Source: Cryobacterium tagatosivorans (GTDB lineage: Bacteria; Actinomycetota; Actinomycetes; Actinomycetales; Microbacteriaceae). From it: 64,000 nt of DNA. The notes under the pieces are model-generated. The model searched no databases. It saw only the letters and a program-made list of their open reading frames with translations, and was not told the origin of the DNA. Below, piece after piece: positions 33,629-42,418 of the stretch. Positions within the stretch are counted from its first letter, which is position 1. Each line of letters starts with the position of its first letter. The stretch lies in assembly GCF_004402215.1 (NCBI RefSeq), contig NZ_SOEZ01000081.1:1-64000 (forward strand), given 5' to 3'. The translations under genes and the position numbers were made by a program.

Positions 33629-36295
33629 ATGGAACCCCACACCAGCAACCCCGCTGAGTCCGGCGTCGGCGCGCGCCGACGCGTGGTCGTGATCGGCGGC
33701 GGCCCAGCCGCGCACCGGTTCGCCGAGGCCATGCACGCCCGCTCGAACCAGGCACCGGATGCCGCGGCGGCGCCCCGCACGCACGTCACCGTGATCGGCG
33801 ACGAGACCCACCTCCCCTACGACCGGGTCGCGCTCTCCCGGCGGCTCGTCGACTCCGAGGACCTCACCCTCGGCGACCCTGGCCTCTGGGAGGGACCCGG
33901 CACCGTCTTCCGCGGCGGCAGCCTGGCCGTCGGCCTCGACCCGGATACCCGCACGGTGACCCTCGCCGACGGCGACACACTCGGCTACGACGACCTCGTC
34001 TTCGCGACCGGATCGTCGGCCACCGTTCCCCCGATCCCCGGCGCCGAGTACGGCTACGTCTACCGCACCATCGAAGACGTCGACTTCCTCGTCGCGGAGG
34101 TCGCCCGCCTGCGGGAGCGGCTCGGCCGGCCGGCCAACGTGGTCGTCGTCGGCGGAGGGCTGCTCGGCCTCGAGGCGGCCGGCGGGCTGCAGCGGCTCGG
34201 CGGACTGTCGACCATCGTGCATTCGGGCCGCTGGCTGATGTCCGCGCAGCTGGACGAGGGCGCCGGCCAGGCCCTCGGCCGGTTGATCCAGGCCCAGGGC
34301 ATCACCCTCGCCCTCGGCAACCGGCCGAGCGAGATCCTCACCTCGCCGACCGGGCGGGTGCTCGGCGTGACCCTCACCGATGGCCGGCAGCTGCACGCGG
34401 ACCTGGTCGTCTTCTCGATCGGCATCACCCCGCGGGATGAACTGGCCCGGCTGGCCGGGCTGGAATTGGGCCCGCGCGGCGGCATCGCGATCGGCGACGA
34501 CTGCTCAAGCTCGATCCCCGGCATCTGGGCCATCGGCGAGGTCGCCAGCGTCGGCGGGGTGTGCGTCGGACTCGTCGCGCCCGCCAACGCCATGGCCGAG
34601 GTCGTCGCCGACCGCCTGCACGGCGGCGAGGCCGTGTTCCCCGGCATCGACGACGCCACCAAACTCAAGCTCTCCGGGGTCGAGGTGGCCAGCTTCGGTG
34701 ACGCCCAGGCCAGGACGGAGCACGCGCTCGAGGTCGTCTACGCCGACCCGGCCAGGGGGCTCTACCAGAAGATCGTCGTCACCAATGATGCGAAGACGCT
34801 GCTCGGCGGGATCTTCGTCGGCGACGCCTCACCGTACACCTCCCTCCGGCCCCTGCTCGGCCGGGCGCTGCCCGCCGAGCCGGGCGCCTACCTGTCCGCC
34901 GCGGGGGCCGAGGCTCCCCAGGGCACCGACCTGCCCGACGACGTGCAGTTGTGCTCGTGCAACAACGTCTCGGTCGGCCAGGTGCGCTCGGCGATCCGCG
35001 GCGACGGCGGCGGGCACGGAGAGGGCTGCACCGAACTCGGGCCGCTCAAGGCCTGCACCCGGGCGGGCACCCAGTGCGGGTCCTGCGTTCCGCTGGTGAA
35101 GAAGATCCTCGAAACCGAGCTGACCCGGGCCGGAATCGAGGTGTCGAAGGCGCTCTGCGAGCACATCGAACTCAGCCGCAGCGAACTGTTCGAGTCGGTG
35201 CGCATCCTGCAGCTGACGCAGTTCGAGCAGATCATGGAGCGCTTCGGCCGGGGCCTCGGCTGCGACATCTGCAAGCCCGTCATCGCTTCCATCCTCGCCA
35301 CCCAGACCTCCGGCTACATCCTCGATTCCGGCCGCGGCGCCCTGCAGGACACCAACGACCGGGCGCTGGCCAACATGCAGAAGGACGGCACCTACTCGGT
35401 CGTGCCCCGCATCCCCGGCGGCGAAATCACGCCGGCGAAGCTCAAGGTGATCGCCGAGGTCGCCGCGGACTTCAACCTCTACACGAAGATCACCGGCGGC
35501 CAGCGGATCGACTTGTTTGGCGCCCGCCTGGAGCAGCTGCCGGACATCTGGAAGGTCCTCGTGGACGCCGGCTTCGAGTCCGGCCAGGCGTACGGCAAGT
35601 CGCTGCGTACGGTGAAGTCCTGCGTCGGGTCGACCTGGTGCCGTTTCGGGGTCCAGGATGCCGTCGCGATGGCGATCAACCTCGAGCTGCGTTACCGGGG
35701 GCTGCGCGCCCCGCACAAGTTCAAGCTGGGCGTGTCCGGCTGCGCCCGGGAGTGCGCGGAGGCGCGCGGCAAGGACATCGGGATCATCGCATCCGACCTG
35801 GGCTGGAACCTCTACGTCGGCGGCAACGGTGGCTACCAGCCCGCCCACGCCCAGCTGCTGGCCCAGGATCTCGACGACGAGACCCTCATCCGTTACATCG
35901 ACCGCTACCTGATGTACTACATCCGCACCGGCGACCGGCTGCAGCGCACGGCGCGCTGGCAGGAGGAGCTCCCGGGCGGGCTCGACCACGTGCGGGACGT
36001 CGTCTGCGACGACAGCCTGGGGATCGCCGAGGAGCTCGAGGCCGCGATGGCGGAGCACGTCGGCAACTACGAGGATGAGTGGGCCGCCACCCTCCGCGAC
36101 CCGGAGCGCCTGCGCCGGTTCCGCTCCTTCGTCAATGCCCCGGGGACCGCCGACCCGGCCGTGATGCAGGTGATCGAACGCGGCCAGCCTCGCCCGGCCA
36201 GGCCGGACGAGCGGGCGGCGGCGGGCGCGGCCGGCCCGGTGCTGCTGTCCGGGCCGACGATCCCGTTGCGGGCGCCCGACCGGAACGAGGTGTGA
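33629..36295 (+). CDS. nirB: Assimilatory nitrite reductase [NAD(P)H] large subunit
   Basis: NirB reduces nitrite to ammonium in the cytoplasm with six electrons from NAD(P)H. The 888 residues hold an FAD/NAD domain (about 18-320, VVVIGGGPAAHRFAEAM), a BFD-like [2Fe-2S] domain (CSCNNVSVGQ ... TQCGSC, about 440-490) and the siroheme/4Fe-4S reductase domain (about 560-840). Cluster ligands are C665, C671, C705 and C709 in the expected C-x5-C and C-x3-C arrangement. It opens a unit with the siroheme methyltransferase and the HemD-like regulator. The ATG at 33629 follows GGAAGG. A Pro/Ala-rich tail closes the protein. Confidence 0.96.
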   Translation: MEPHTSNPAESGVGARRRVVVIGGGPAAHRFAEAMHARSNQAPDAAAAPRTHVTVIGDETHLPYDRVALSRRLVDSEDLTLGDPGLWEGPGTVFRGGSLAVGLDPDTRTVTLADGDTLGYDDLVFATGSSATVPPIPGAEYGYVYRTIEDVDFLVAEVARLRERLGRPANVVVVGGGLLGLEAAGGLQRLGGLSTIVHSGRWLMSAQLDEGAGQALGRLIQAQGITLALGNRPSEILTSPTGRVLGVTLTDGRQLHADLVVFSIGITPRDELARLAGLELGPRGGIAIGDDCSSSIPGIWAIGEVASVGGVCVGLVAPANAMAEVVADRLHGGEAVFPGIDDATKLKLSGVEVASFGDAQARTEHALEVVYADPARGLYQKIVVTNDAKTLLGGIFVGDASPYTSLRPLLGRALPAEPGAYLSAAGAEAPQGTDLPDDVQLCSCNNVSVGQVRSAIRGDGGGHGEGCTELGPLKACTRAGTQCGSCVPLVKKILETELTRAGIEVSKALCEHIELSRSELFESVRILQLTQFEQIMERFGRGLGCDICKPVIASILATQTSGYILDSGRGALQDTNDRALANMQKDGTYSVVPRIPGGEITPAKLKVIAEVAADFNLYTKITGGQRIDLFGARLEQLPDIWKVLVDAGFESGQAYGKSLRTVKSCVGSTWCRFGVQDAVAMAINLELRYRGLRAPHKFKLGVSGCARECAEARGKDIGIIASDLGWNLYVGGNGGYQPAHAQLLAQDLDDETLIRYIDRYLMYYIRTGDRLQRTARWQEELPGGLDHVRDVVCDDSLGIAEELEAAMAEHVGNYEDEWAATLRDPERLRRFRSFVNAPGTADPAVMQVIERGQPRPARPDERAAAGAAGPVLLSGPTIPLRAPDRNEV

Positions 36296-36296
36296 C

Positions 36297-37382
36297 GTGG
36301 ACGTCACCCTCGACTTCAGCGGCCGCCGCGTGCTCGTCGTTGGCGGCGCGCAGGCGGCCCGCCGGGTGCTCGCCCGCTACCTCGCCGCCGGGGCGACCGC
36401 CTACCTGGTCTCCGAGACAGCCGGGATGCCGGATCCGCGGGTGCGGGTCGTGGCGCTGCCGCGCTCCAGGGGCGGCTGGAGCACCCTGGTCTCGGCCGTC
36501 GACCTCGTCGCCCTGGTCGAGGCATCCCCGCCCAACGACCAGGCGATCGTGGAGGCATGCTCCGCTGAGCGCACCTGGCTGACGCGCGAGGTGCCGGCGG
36601 CAACCGGGCGGACCGGCCAGGTCACCCTGGTCGGCGGCGGGCCCGGCGACGAGGGCCTGCTCACCCTCGCCGCCCTCGCCGCGCTGCGGGGCGCCGACGT
36701 GGTCTATTACGACCGTCTCGGGCCCCGCGACCGGCTCGCCGAGTGGGCGCCGGGGGCCGAGTACGTCAACGTCGGCAAGACCCCCGGCCACCACGCCGTC
36801 CCGCAGGTGCACATCGAGCGGATGCTCGTCGAGAGCGCCCTGGCCGGCAAGACCGTCGTCCGGCTGAAGGGCGGCGACCCCTTCGTGTTCGGCCGCGGCG
36901 GGGAAGAAGTCATCGCCTGCCGCGCGGCCGGGATCCCGGTGGCCGTCGTCTCTGGCGTCACGAGCGCGATCGCGGTCCCGGCCCTGGCCGGCATCCCGGT
37001 CACCCACCGCGACGTGAGCCGGCTGTTCACCGTGTTCTCCGGGCACACTCCGCTCAGCGAGGACGAACTCGCCCACCTCGTGGGCCTGGGCGGCACGATC
37101 GTCGTGCTCATGGGGGTCGGCACGCTGGCCCACCTCGCTTCCGGCCTGGCCCGGCACGGCATGCGCGGCGACATGCCGGTCGCGATCATCGAGCGCGGAT
37201 TCTCGGACAGCCAGCGCACCACGATCGCGAGCGTCGACACCGTCGTGACGACCGCCGCCGGGGTCGGCGCCCGGTCCCCCGCCGTGCTCGTCATCGGCGA
37301 GGTCGTCGGCCTGTCCGAAAGCGCGGATGCCGCGGCCGTGGAGCTGATGCAGGCGGCCGCGACGATCGCCGGGCAGGCATGA
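36297..37382 (+). CDS. cobA: Uroporphyrinogen-III C-methyltransferase (siroheme synthesis)
   Basis: This enzyme makes precorrin-2, the precursor of the siroheme needed by NirB. The 361-residue protein has a C-terminal SUMT domain (about 107-345: VTLVGGGPGDEGLLTLAALAALRGADVVYYDRL, RLKGGDPFVFGRGGEE). An N-terminal ~95-residue Rossmann-like part resembles the CysG dehydrogenase/ferrochelatase half but is shortened (VLVVGGAQAARRVLARYLAAGA), so it may not complete siroheme alone. It starts at a GTG one base after the NirB stop and overlaps the next gene (ATGA). cysG-like naming is possible. Confidence 0.9.
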   Translation: MDVTLDFSGRRVLVVGGAQAARRVLARYLAAGATAYLVSETAGMPDPRVRVVALPRSRGGWSTLVSAVDLVALVEASPPNDQAIVEACSAERTWLTREVPAATGRTGQVTLVGGGPGDEGLLTLAALAALRGADVVYYDRLGPRDRLAEWAPGAEYVNVGKTPGHHAVPQVHIERMLVESALAGKTVVRLKGGDPFVFGRGGEEVIACRAAGIPVAVVSGVTSAIAVPALAGIPVTHRDVSRLFTVFSGHTPLSEDELAHLVGLGGTIVVLMGVGTLAHLASGLARHGMRGDMPVAIIERGFSDSQRTTIASVDTVVTTAAGVGARSPAVLVIGEVVGLSESADAAAVELMQAAATIAGQA

Positions 37383-38548
37383 CCGGCCCGCCGGGCGATC
37401 CCGGAGCCGACCTCGCCGTCGACCTCGGCCTGGACGCCGTCCTCCCGGGGTTCCGGCCCGACGAACTGGACGGCTTCCGCATCGGCGTGACCTCCGATCG
37501 CCGTTCCGAGGACCTCATCGCCGCGTTCGAACGGCGCGGCGCGGAGGTGCTGCACGCCCCGGCCATCCGGATCGCCGCGGCCGCCGACGACACCCGCCTC
37601 ACCCTCGACACGCACGCCATCATCGCGACGCGCCCCGACATCCTGCTCGCCACGACGTCCTACGGCATCCGTCGCTGGTTCGAGGCCGCGGATGCCGCCG
37701 GGCTCGGCCCCGAACTCACCGACACCCTCGCGGGTTCGCGCATCCTCGTGCGCGGCCCCAAGGCCCGGGGCGCGATTCGCGCGGCCGGACTCGACGACTC
37801 GGGGATGAGCGACGAGGAGACCACGAAGTCCCTGGTCGACCTCGTGCTCCGAGGCGGGCCGACGGGCCTCACCGTCGCCGTGCAACTGCACGGCTTCACC
37901 GACGAGCCGCAGCTGGATCGGCTGCGGGAGGCCGGGGCGAGGGTGCTGACGGTCGCGCCGTACCGCTGGCTGCTGCCCGAGGACTCCGGCCGGGTGCTCC
38001 GGCTCGTCGACGCCGTCTGCACCGGCAGCCTCGACGCCGTCACGTTCACGAGCGCGCCCGCGGTCGAGGCGCTGTTCGGCGCGGCCGACGGGGCCGGGCG
38101 GCTCGAAGAGCTGCAGGACGCCTTCAGCGAGACGGTCGTCGCGGCGGCGGTCGGTCCGGTCACGGCCGCGCCCCTGCAGGCCGCGGGCCTCCGGCCGATC
38201 GTGCCGGAGCGGTTCCGCATGGGCGCGCTGATCCGGCTCGTCTGCAAACACCTCGGCGAGCAGCGCGTCGTGCGGCTGGACACCGCGCAGGGGTCCGTCG
38301 AGCTCCGCGGGCGCCTCGTGACGGTGGAGGGCGTTCGGGCGAACCTTGCCCCGACGTCGCTGACCCTCCTCCGCCTGCTGCTCGCGGCCGGCGGGAGCGT
38401 CGTGTCCCGCGCCGAACTCGCGGCGGCGCTGCCGGAGGTGCAGGACGACCACGCGTTCGACGTCGCGATCAGCCGGCTCCGCCAGGCCCTCCCCGCCCCG
38501 GCCCTGGTCGCCACGGTCATCAAGCGCGGCTACCGCATCGACGCCTGA
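37379..38548 (+). CDS. HemD-type uroporphyrinogen-III synthase fused to a winged-helix domain (NnaR-like regulator)
   Basis: A 389-residue fusion. Residues about 30-285 form a HemD fold (GFRIGVTSDRRSEDLIAAFERRGAEVLHAP, TFTSAPAVEALF). Residues about 295-388 form an OmpR/PhoB-type winged helix (LTLLRLLLAAGGSVVSRAELAAAL, HAFDVAISRLRQAL, IKRGYRID). In Mycobacterium smegmatis and Streptomyces a protein of this build, NnaR, works with GlnR to switch on nitrate and nitrite assimilation genes. Location at the end of the nirB operon supports the same role. Whether HemD activity is kept is unclear. ATG at 37379 overlaps the cobA stop. Confidence 0.87.
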   Translation: MTGPPGDPGADLAVDLGLDAVLPGFRPDELDGFRIGVTSDRRSEDLIAAFERRGAEVLHAPAIRIAAAADDTRLTLDTHAIIATRPDILLATTSYGIRRWFEAADAAGLGPELTDTLAGSRILVRGPKARGAIRAAGLDDSGMSDEETTKSLVDLVLRGGPTGLTVAVQLHGFTDEPQLDRLREAGARVLTVAPYRWLLPEDSGRVLRLVDAVCTGSLDAVTFTSAPAVEALFGAADGAGRLEELQDAFSETVVAAAVGPVTAAPLQAAGLRPIVPERFRMGALIRLVCKHLGEQRVVRLDTAQGSVELRGRLVTVEGVRANLAPTSLTLLRLLLAAGGSVVSRAELAAALPEVQDDHAFDVAISRLRQALPAPALVATVIKRGYRIDA

Positions 38549-38565
38549 CCCTCCGCCCCGCCCCG

Positions 38566-38634
38566 CCCCCGCGAAACCGCAGTTGTGCGCTTTATTCGTG
38601 CCGTTTAGCGCGCACAACTGCGGTTTCGCGGGGG
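38566..38634. repeat. Long palindrome, family A, copy 2
   Basis: Two perfect 25-base arms (38566-38590 and 38610-38634, containing CGCGAAACCGCAGTTGTGCG) enclose a 19-base AT-richer loop. It shares about 20 bases of each arm with the copy at 9694-9756. It lies between the converging HemD-like and thioesterase genes and may end transcription from both sides. Confidence 0.88.
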
Positions 38635-38647
38635 TGAGAGAGGGGGG

Positions 38648-39100
38648 TCAGCGTTCGAAGATGAGGAGGGTGGAGGTGGCGGTCGCGTAGACGCGGCCTG
38701 CGGCATCCGTCAGGGTCGCCTGGGCGAAGGCCGCCCGGCGGCCGAAGGAGATCAGCGTCGCCTCGGTCCGGACGAGGCCGGTGTCGGCGGTGATCGGCCG
38801 GTGGAACGACACCTTGAGCTCCAGCGTCGTGTACCCCTGCGTCGCGGTGAGGCGCGAGTGCGCTGCGCAGCCGCAGGCGCTGTCGAGCAGCGTGGCGGCG
38901 TACCCGCCGTGCACCGTGCCGATCGGGTTGTAGGCCTGCCGCCCGGGCACGCTCTCGAACACGGCGCGGCCCTCGTCGGCCTCGACCAGGGTGAAGTCGA
39001 GCGATTCACCCATCCCGGGGCGACGACCGGAGGCGATCATCGCGCGGAGCTGCTCGAGGCCGGGGAGCCCCGGGGCGATCTCGTCGAAGAGGGAAATCAT
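38648..39100 (-). CDS. PaaI family hotdog-fold thioesterase
   Basis: A 150-residue acyl-CoA thioesterase of the PaaI/YdiI type. The family core is clear: NPIGTVHGGYAATLLDSACGCAAHS (about 62-86), with the catalytic Asp/Glu region, and TLELKVSFHRPITADTG. The ATG at 39100 overlaps the stop of the upstream LLM gene (ATGA), so they are co-transcribed. Acyl substrate unknown. It ends 13 bases from the family A palindrome. Confidence 0.88.
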   Translation of the reverse strand: MISLFDEIAPGLPGLEQLRAMIASGRRPGMGESLDFTLVEADEGRAVFESVPGRQAYNPIGTVHGGYAATLLDSACGCAAHSRLTATQGYTTLELKVSFHRPITADTGLVRTEATLISFGRRAAFAQATLTDAAGRVYATATSTLLIFER

Positions 39101-39984
39101 GCCCGGCGTCCTTCCAGGGTTGAGGCGACCTGTTCGAGCACCGATTCGGCCCCGGCGTAGATCCCCTCGGCGCGCGGCCAGTGGCTTATCACGTCGGTGA
39201 AGCCCAGGGCGGCCGCCCGGCCGACGGCGTCCTCGAAGGCGTCGACGCCCTGCAGCGAGTATGCCCCGCCGCTGTCCAGCGACAGGTAGCGGTCGATCGA
39301 CGCCGGGTCGCGGCCGGCGGCGAGCGCGGTGTCGTCGAGCCGGGCCGTGAGCGCGGCAACCGAGGCCCACCAGTCCTCGCCGGTGGCGCCGTCGGCTCCC
39401 GTGGTCACCCAGCCCGCGCCGTGCTCGGCCACCACGCGCAGGCCCTTCGGCCCGTTCGCCGCCAGGACGAACGGTACCCGGGGTCGCTGGAGCGGCCGTC
39501 CGACCATGCGCGCGTCCACCGCCGTGTACCAGCCGCCCTCGAAGCGGATGCCGCCGCCCTCTCCCTCATGCCGGAGCAGCAGGTCGAGGGCCGCGACGAA
39601 CTCGGTGAACCGTTCGTGGCGCTGGCGGGGCGTGTACCCGGGCTGGCCGAGCACGGACGCGTCGAAACCGGTCCCGCCCGACCCCACGCCGAGCATGAAG
39701 CGTCCACCGGAAATGTCGTCGAGCGTCGCGATCTCCTTGGCGAACGGCACCGGATGCCGGTAGTTCGGCGACGACACGAACGTGCCGAGCCTGATCCGGC
39801 TGGTGACCACCGCGGCGGCCGTGAGCGTCGGCACGGTCGCGTGCCACGGCTCGTCGGCGAGCGTCCGCCAGGAGAGGTGGTCGTAGGTCCAGGCATGGTC
39901 GAACCCGTACTGCTCGGCCGCCTGCCAGCGGCGCCGGGCGTCCGGCCACGAGTCCTGCGGGAGAATGACGATTCCGAAGCGCAT
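39097..39984 (-). CDS. LLM class flavin-dependent oxidoreductase
   Basis: A 295-residue luciferase-like TIM-barrel oxidoreductase (FGIVILPQDSWPDARRRWQAAEQYGFDHAWTYDHLSW start; GGRFMLGVGSGGTGFDASVLGQ). Many members of this branch in actinobacteria use coenzyme F420 rather than FMN; no flavin reductase is adjacent, which leaves F420 possible. Co-transcribed with a thioesterase. Substrate unknown. Confidence 0.87.
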   Translation of the reverse strand: MRFGIVILPQDSWPDARRRWQAAEQYGFDHAWTYDHLSWRTLADEPWHATVPTLTAAAVVTSRIRLGTFVSSPNYRHPVPFAKEIATLDDISGGRFMLGVGSGGTGFDASVLGQPGYTPRQRHERFTEFVAALDLLLRHEGEGGGIRFEGGWYTAVDARMVGRPLQRPRVPFVLAANGPKGLRVVAEHGAGWVTTGADGATGEDWWASVAALTARLDDTALAAGRDPASIDRYLSLDSGGAYSLQGVDAFEDAVGRAAALGFTDVISHWPRAEGIYAGAESVLEQVASTLEGRRA

Positions 39985-40093
39985 GCAGCGAGTCTACGGA
40001 TGCCGGCGCGGCACGCTCTCGTGGCGGCCCGTGCCCGGTGCTACTTTGTGCTGCGACGCCCGACCGGGCGCCCCGGTGCGAGGGAGCAAGCCG

Positions 40094-41185
40094 ATGACCG
40101 CCACGCCGCGATGCGCGATCGTGCCCCCGTACCTGCTGGTGCGGCTGGCGCGGCTGGACGACCCGCGCTTCGCCGCCGCGGCGGAAGCGGCGAGGCGATC
40201 CCTGCTCCGGGACGTGCCGCTGCGCGAACTCCGCGCCGCCGCGCATCCCCCGCCCCGGACGTTTCGGGCGGGCACGGCCAGGGAGCGCGGACGGATCGAC
40301 CGCGCCGTCTGGGACGCCACGGGCCTCGAACGCCTGCCCGGGCGCCTGCTCGCGCGCTCGGAGGGCTGGCCGGCCACCGCGGATCCGGCCGTCAACGAGG
40401 CCTATGACGGCCTCGGTGAGACCCATTCGCTGTTCTGGACCAGGTTCCGGCGGGACTCGATCGACGACCGCGGGATGCCGCTGGAAGCGAGCGTGCACTA
40501 TGGCCGGAAATACGACAACGCGTTCTGGGACGGTGAGCGCATGGTGTTCGGCGACGGGGACGGCCAGGTCTTCAACCGGTTCACCCGATCGCTCACGGTG
40601 ATCGGGCACGAACTCACCCACGGGGTCACCCAGCACACCGCGAACCTCGCCTACGAAGGCCAGTCCGGGGCGGTCAACGAATCCCTGTCCGATGTGTTCG
40701 GCTCTCTCGTCGAGCAGCACGCCGCGGGCCAGGGCACGGCGGAGGCGAGCTGGCTGATCGGAGAGGGCCTCTTCACCGACCAGGTCCAGGGCCTGGCGCT
40801 GCGGTCGATGCGGGCGCCGGGCACCGCCTACAACGACGATGTGCTGGGCAAGGACCCCCAGCCGGACAGCATGGCGGGGTACATCGACACCGAGGACGAC
40901 AACGGTGGCGTGCACCTCAACTCCGGCATCCCGAACCGCGCGTTCTATCTGGTCGCCGAGGCCCTCGGCGGCAATGCCTGGGAGGCGCCGGGCCAGATCT
41001 GGTACGACACCCTGACCGGCGGCAACCTGCGCCGCGGAGTCGACTTCGCCGGGTTCGCCCGGGCGACGCAGGCGGCCGCGGCGACGCGCTTCGGCGCGGA
41101 GTCCCGCGAGCACACGGCGGTCGCGTCCGCCTGGCACGAGGTAGGTCTCGGCCAGTCGCTCGTTGCCGGAGCCGCCGCGGAGTAG
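40094..41185 (+). CDS. Protealysin-like M4 neutral metalloprotease
   Basis: A 363-residue zinc protease of the thermolysin family. Zinc ligands are H172 and H176 in HELTH and E196 in NESLSD; E173 is the catalytic base and H274 (GGVHLNSG) the second catalytic histidine. It has no signal peptide and no long FTP propeptide. Instead a short N-terminal part carries PPYLL (11-15), the mark of protealysin-type precursors that mature by self-cleavage and may act inside the cell. An emfourin-like inhibitor gene follows after 9 bases. The ATG at 40094 follows GGGAGCAAG. Confidence 0.92.
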   Translation: MTATPRCAIVPPYLLVRLARLDDPRFAAAAEAARRSLLRDVPLRELRAAAHPPPRTFRAGTARERGRIDRAVWDATGLERLPGRLLARSEGWPATADPAVNEAYDGLGETHSLFWTRFRRDSIDDRGMPLEASVHYGRKYDNAFWDGERMVFGDGDGQVFNRFTRSLTVIGHELTHGVTQHTANLAYEGQSGAVNESLSDVFGSLVEQHAAGQGTAEASWLIGEGLFTDQVQGLALRSMRAPGTAYNDDVLGKDPQPDSMAGYIDTEDDNGGVHLNSGIPNRAFYLVAEALGGNAWEAPGQIWYDTLTGGNLRRGVDFAGFARATQAAAATRFGAESREHTAVASAWHEVGLGQSLVAGAAAE

Positions 41186-41194
41186 CATCTCCGC

Positions 41195-41464
41195 ATGAAG
41201 GTCAGCGTCTCGCGGAGCGGCGGCATCGCCGGCATCCGGGTCACCTGGGAAGTCCAGGTCGACGAGCAGCCGGATGCCCGCAGCTGGCGGGAACTCCTCG
41301 ACGCGCTGCCCTGGGACGAGACCGAGGAATCCGCGCCGGAGCCCGACCGCTATGTGTACCGCATCCGGTGCGCCCCGCACGAGGTGGTGCTGCCGGAGCC
41401 GCAGGTCGCCGGCCCGTGGAAGGACCTCGTCGACCGGGTCAGGGCCGTCAACGAAGGCCGGTAG
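41195..41464 (+). CDS. Emfourin-like protealysin inhibitor
   Basis: An 89-residue protein with the emfourin pattern (KVSVSRSGGIAGIRVTWEV start, then a region of paired strands with RYVYRIRCAPHEVVLPEPQ). In Serratia proteamaculans the gene after protealysin encodes emfourin, a slow-binding inhibitor of the protease. The same gene order and overlap-free 9-base gap here indicate the same pair. The assignment rests on order plus short-motif similarity. Confidence 0.78.
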   Translation: MKVSVSRSGGIAGIRVTWEVQVDEQPDARSWRELLDALPWDETEESAPEPDRYVYRIRCAPHEVVLPEPQVAGPWKDLVDRVRAVNEGR

Positions 41465-41529
41465 CGGGCAGACGAAATTCTCCAGCGGGGTGACTCGCCC
41501 GGAGACTCCGCGCGTGGGACGATGACCCT

Positions 41530-41955
41530 ATGAATATCAACGAGCTGAACCCGGTTGAGATTCTCAGCGAGGCTGAGTGCTGGGAATTCCTGCTGTCCGC
41601 CAACCTCGGCCGCCTGGCGGTGAGCGTCCTCGGCGAACCGGACATCTACCCGGTGAACTTCATCGCGGCCGACGGCCGGCTGCTCTTCCGCACCTCCGAG
41701 GGCGAGAAACTGCTCGAACTCACGGTCAACCACAAGGTCGCATTCGAGAGCGACGGGGTCGGCCGCGAGCAGGCATGGAGCGTCGTCGTCAAGGGCACGG
41801 CGCGCGTGCTCGACACCCGGGCGGAAATCGACGCGGCCGAGCAGCTGCCGCTGCGGCCGCTCGTCCCCACGCTCAAGTACATCTGGGTCGAGATCACGCC
41901 CAGCAAACTGTCCGGGCGGCGTTTCACCCTGGGCCCCGAGCCCGAACGGTACTAG
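41530..41955 (+). CDS. Pyridoxamine 5'-phosphate oxidase family protein
   Basis: A 141-residue split-barrel flavin-binding protein of the pyridox_ox_2/DUF385-like group (LNPVEILSEAECWEFLLSANLGRLAVSVLGEPDIYPVNFI). Members bind FMN or F420, or, in actinobacteria, act as reductases or stress proteins. It is too short for a true PdxH. No close functional context. It ends 4 bases before the 16-bp tandem repeat at 41959. Confidence 0.83.
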   Translation: MNINELNPVEILSEAECWEFLLSANLGRLAVSVLGEPDIYPVNFIAADGRLLFRTSEGEKLLELTVNHKVAFESDGVGREQAWSVVVKGTARVLDTRAEIDAAEQLPLRPLVPTLKYIWVEITPSKLSGRRFTLGPEPERY

Positions 41956-41958
41956 CAC

Positions 41959-42022
41959 GACGAGGTCAGAGCCCGACGAGGTCAGAGCCCGGCGAGGTCA
42001 GAGCCCGGCGAGGTCAGAGCCC
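41959..42022. repeat. Four 16-bp tandem repeats over the DUF1232 stop
   Basis: Units GACGAGGTCAGAGCCC, the same again, then GGCGAGGTCAGAGCCC twice, followed by a partial fifth. The minus-strand gene stops at TGA within the fourth unit; each further unit repeats its last codons and stop. Confidence 0.92.
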
Positions 42023-42418
42023 GGCGAGCGAGCGCATCGCCTGGAGCCCCTGGGGAGTTCCGGGCCAGTGCCGTTCGAGGGCGTCCGCCCCCGCGTGCCG
42101 GGTCGCGAACCGAAGCACGACCGCGACGATGATCGCATCGTCGGCGTAGCCGAGCACCGGGATGAAGTCGGGGATCAGGTCGATCGGCGACACCAGGTAC
42201 GCGAGCAGCACGAGCAGCACGACCCGCACCCGCCGGGGCACCGTGCCGTCGGCGGCCAGGCGGCGCACGAGTCGGATGACGTCCGGGATGAGGCGAAGGG
42301 CATCCGTCAGCGTGGTCTTGTCCGGCCGGCCCCGCGAGGCACGCCAGAGCAGCGCGACGAGCACCAGCCACAGCAGCAGGAACCCGGCCAGGACGCCGAG
42401 CAGGACCTCCCGCCACAT
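42014..42418 (-). CDS. DUF1232 (YkvA-type) membrane protein
   Basis: A 134-residue protein with an N-terminal membrane helix (about 5-26) and the DUF1232 core VVLLVLLAYLVSPIDLIPDFIPVLGYADDAIIVAVVLR (about 72-110). The family function is unknown. Its start overlaps the upstream gene by one base (TGATG), so translation is coupled. Its last codons are repeated in tandem downstream. Confidence 0.87.
   Translation of the reverse strand: MWREVLLGVLAGFLLLWLVLVALLWRASRGRPDKTTLTDALRLIPDVIRLVRRLAADGTVPRRVRVVLLVLLAYLVSPIDLIPDFIPVLGYADDAIIVAVVLRFATRHAGADALERHWPGTPQGLQAMRSLAGL

Noticed and set aside
36743-37378. Extension of the HemD-like protein upstream of 37379 in the same frame
   Set aside because: It runs across cobA in another frame with Arg-rich shadow composition; the ATG overlapping the cobA stop fits the domain start.
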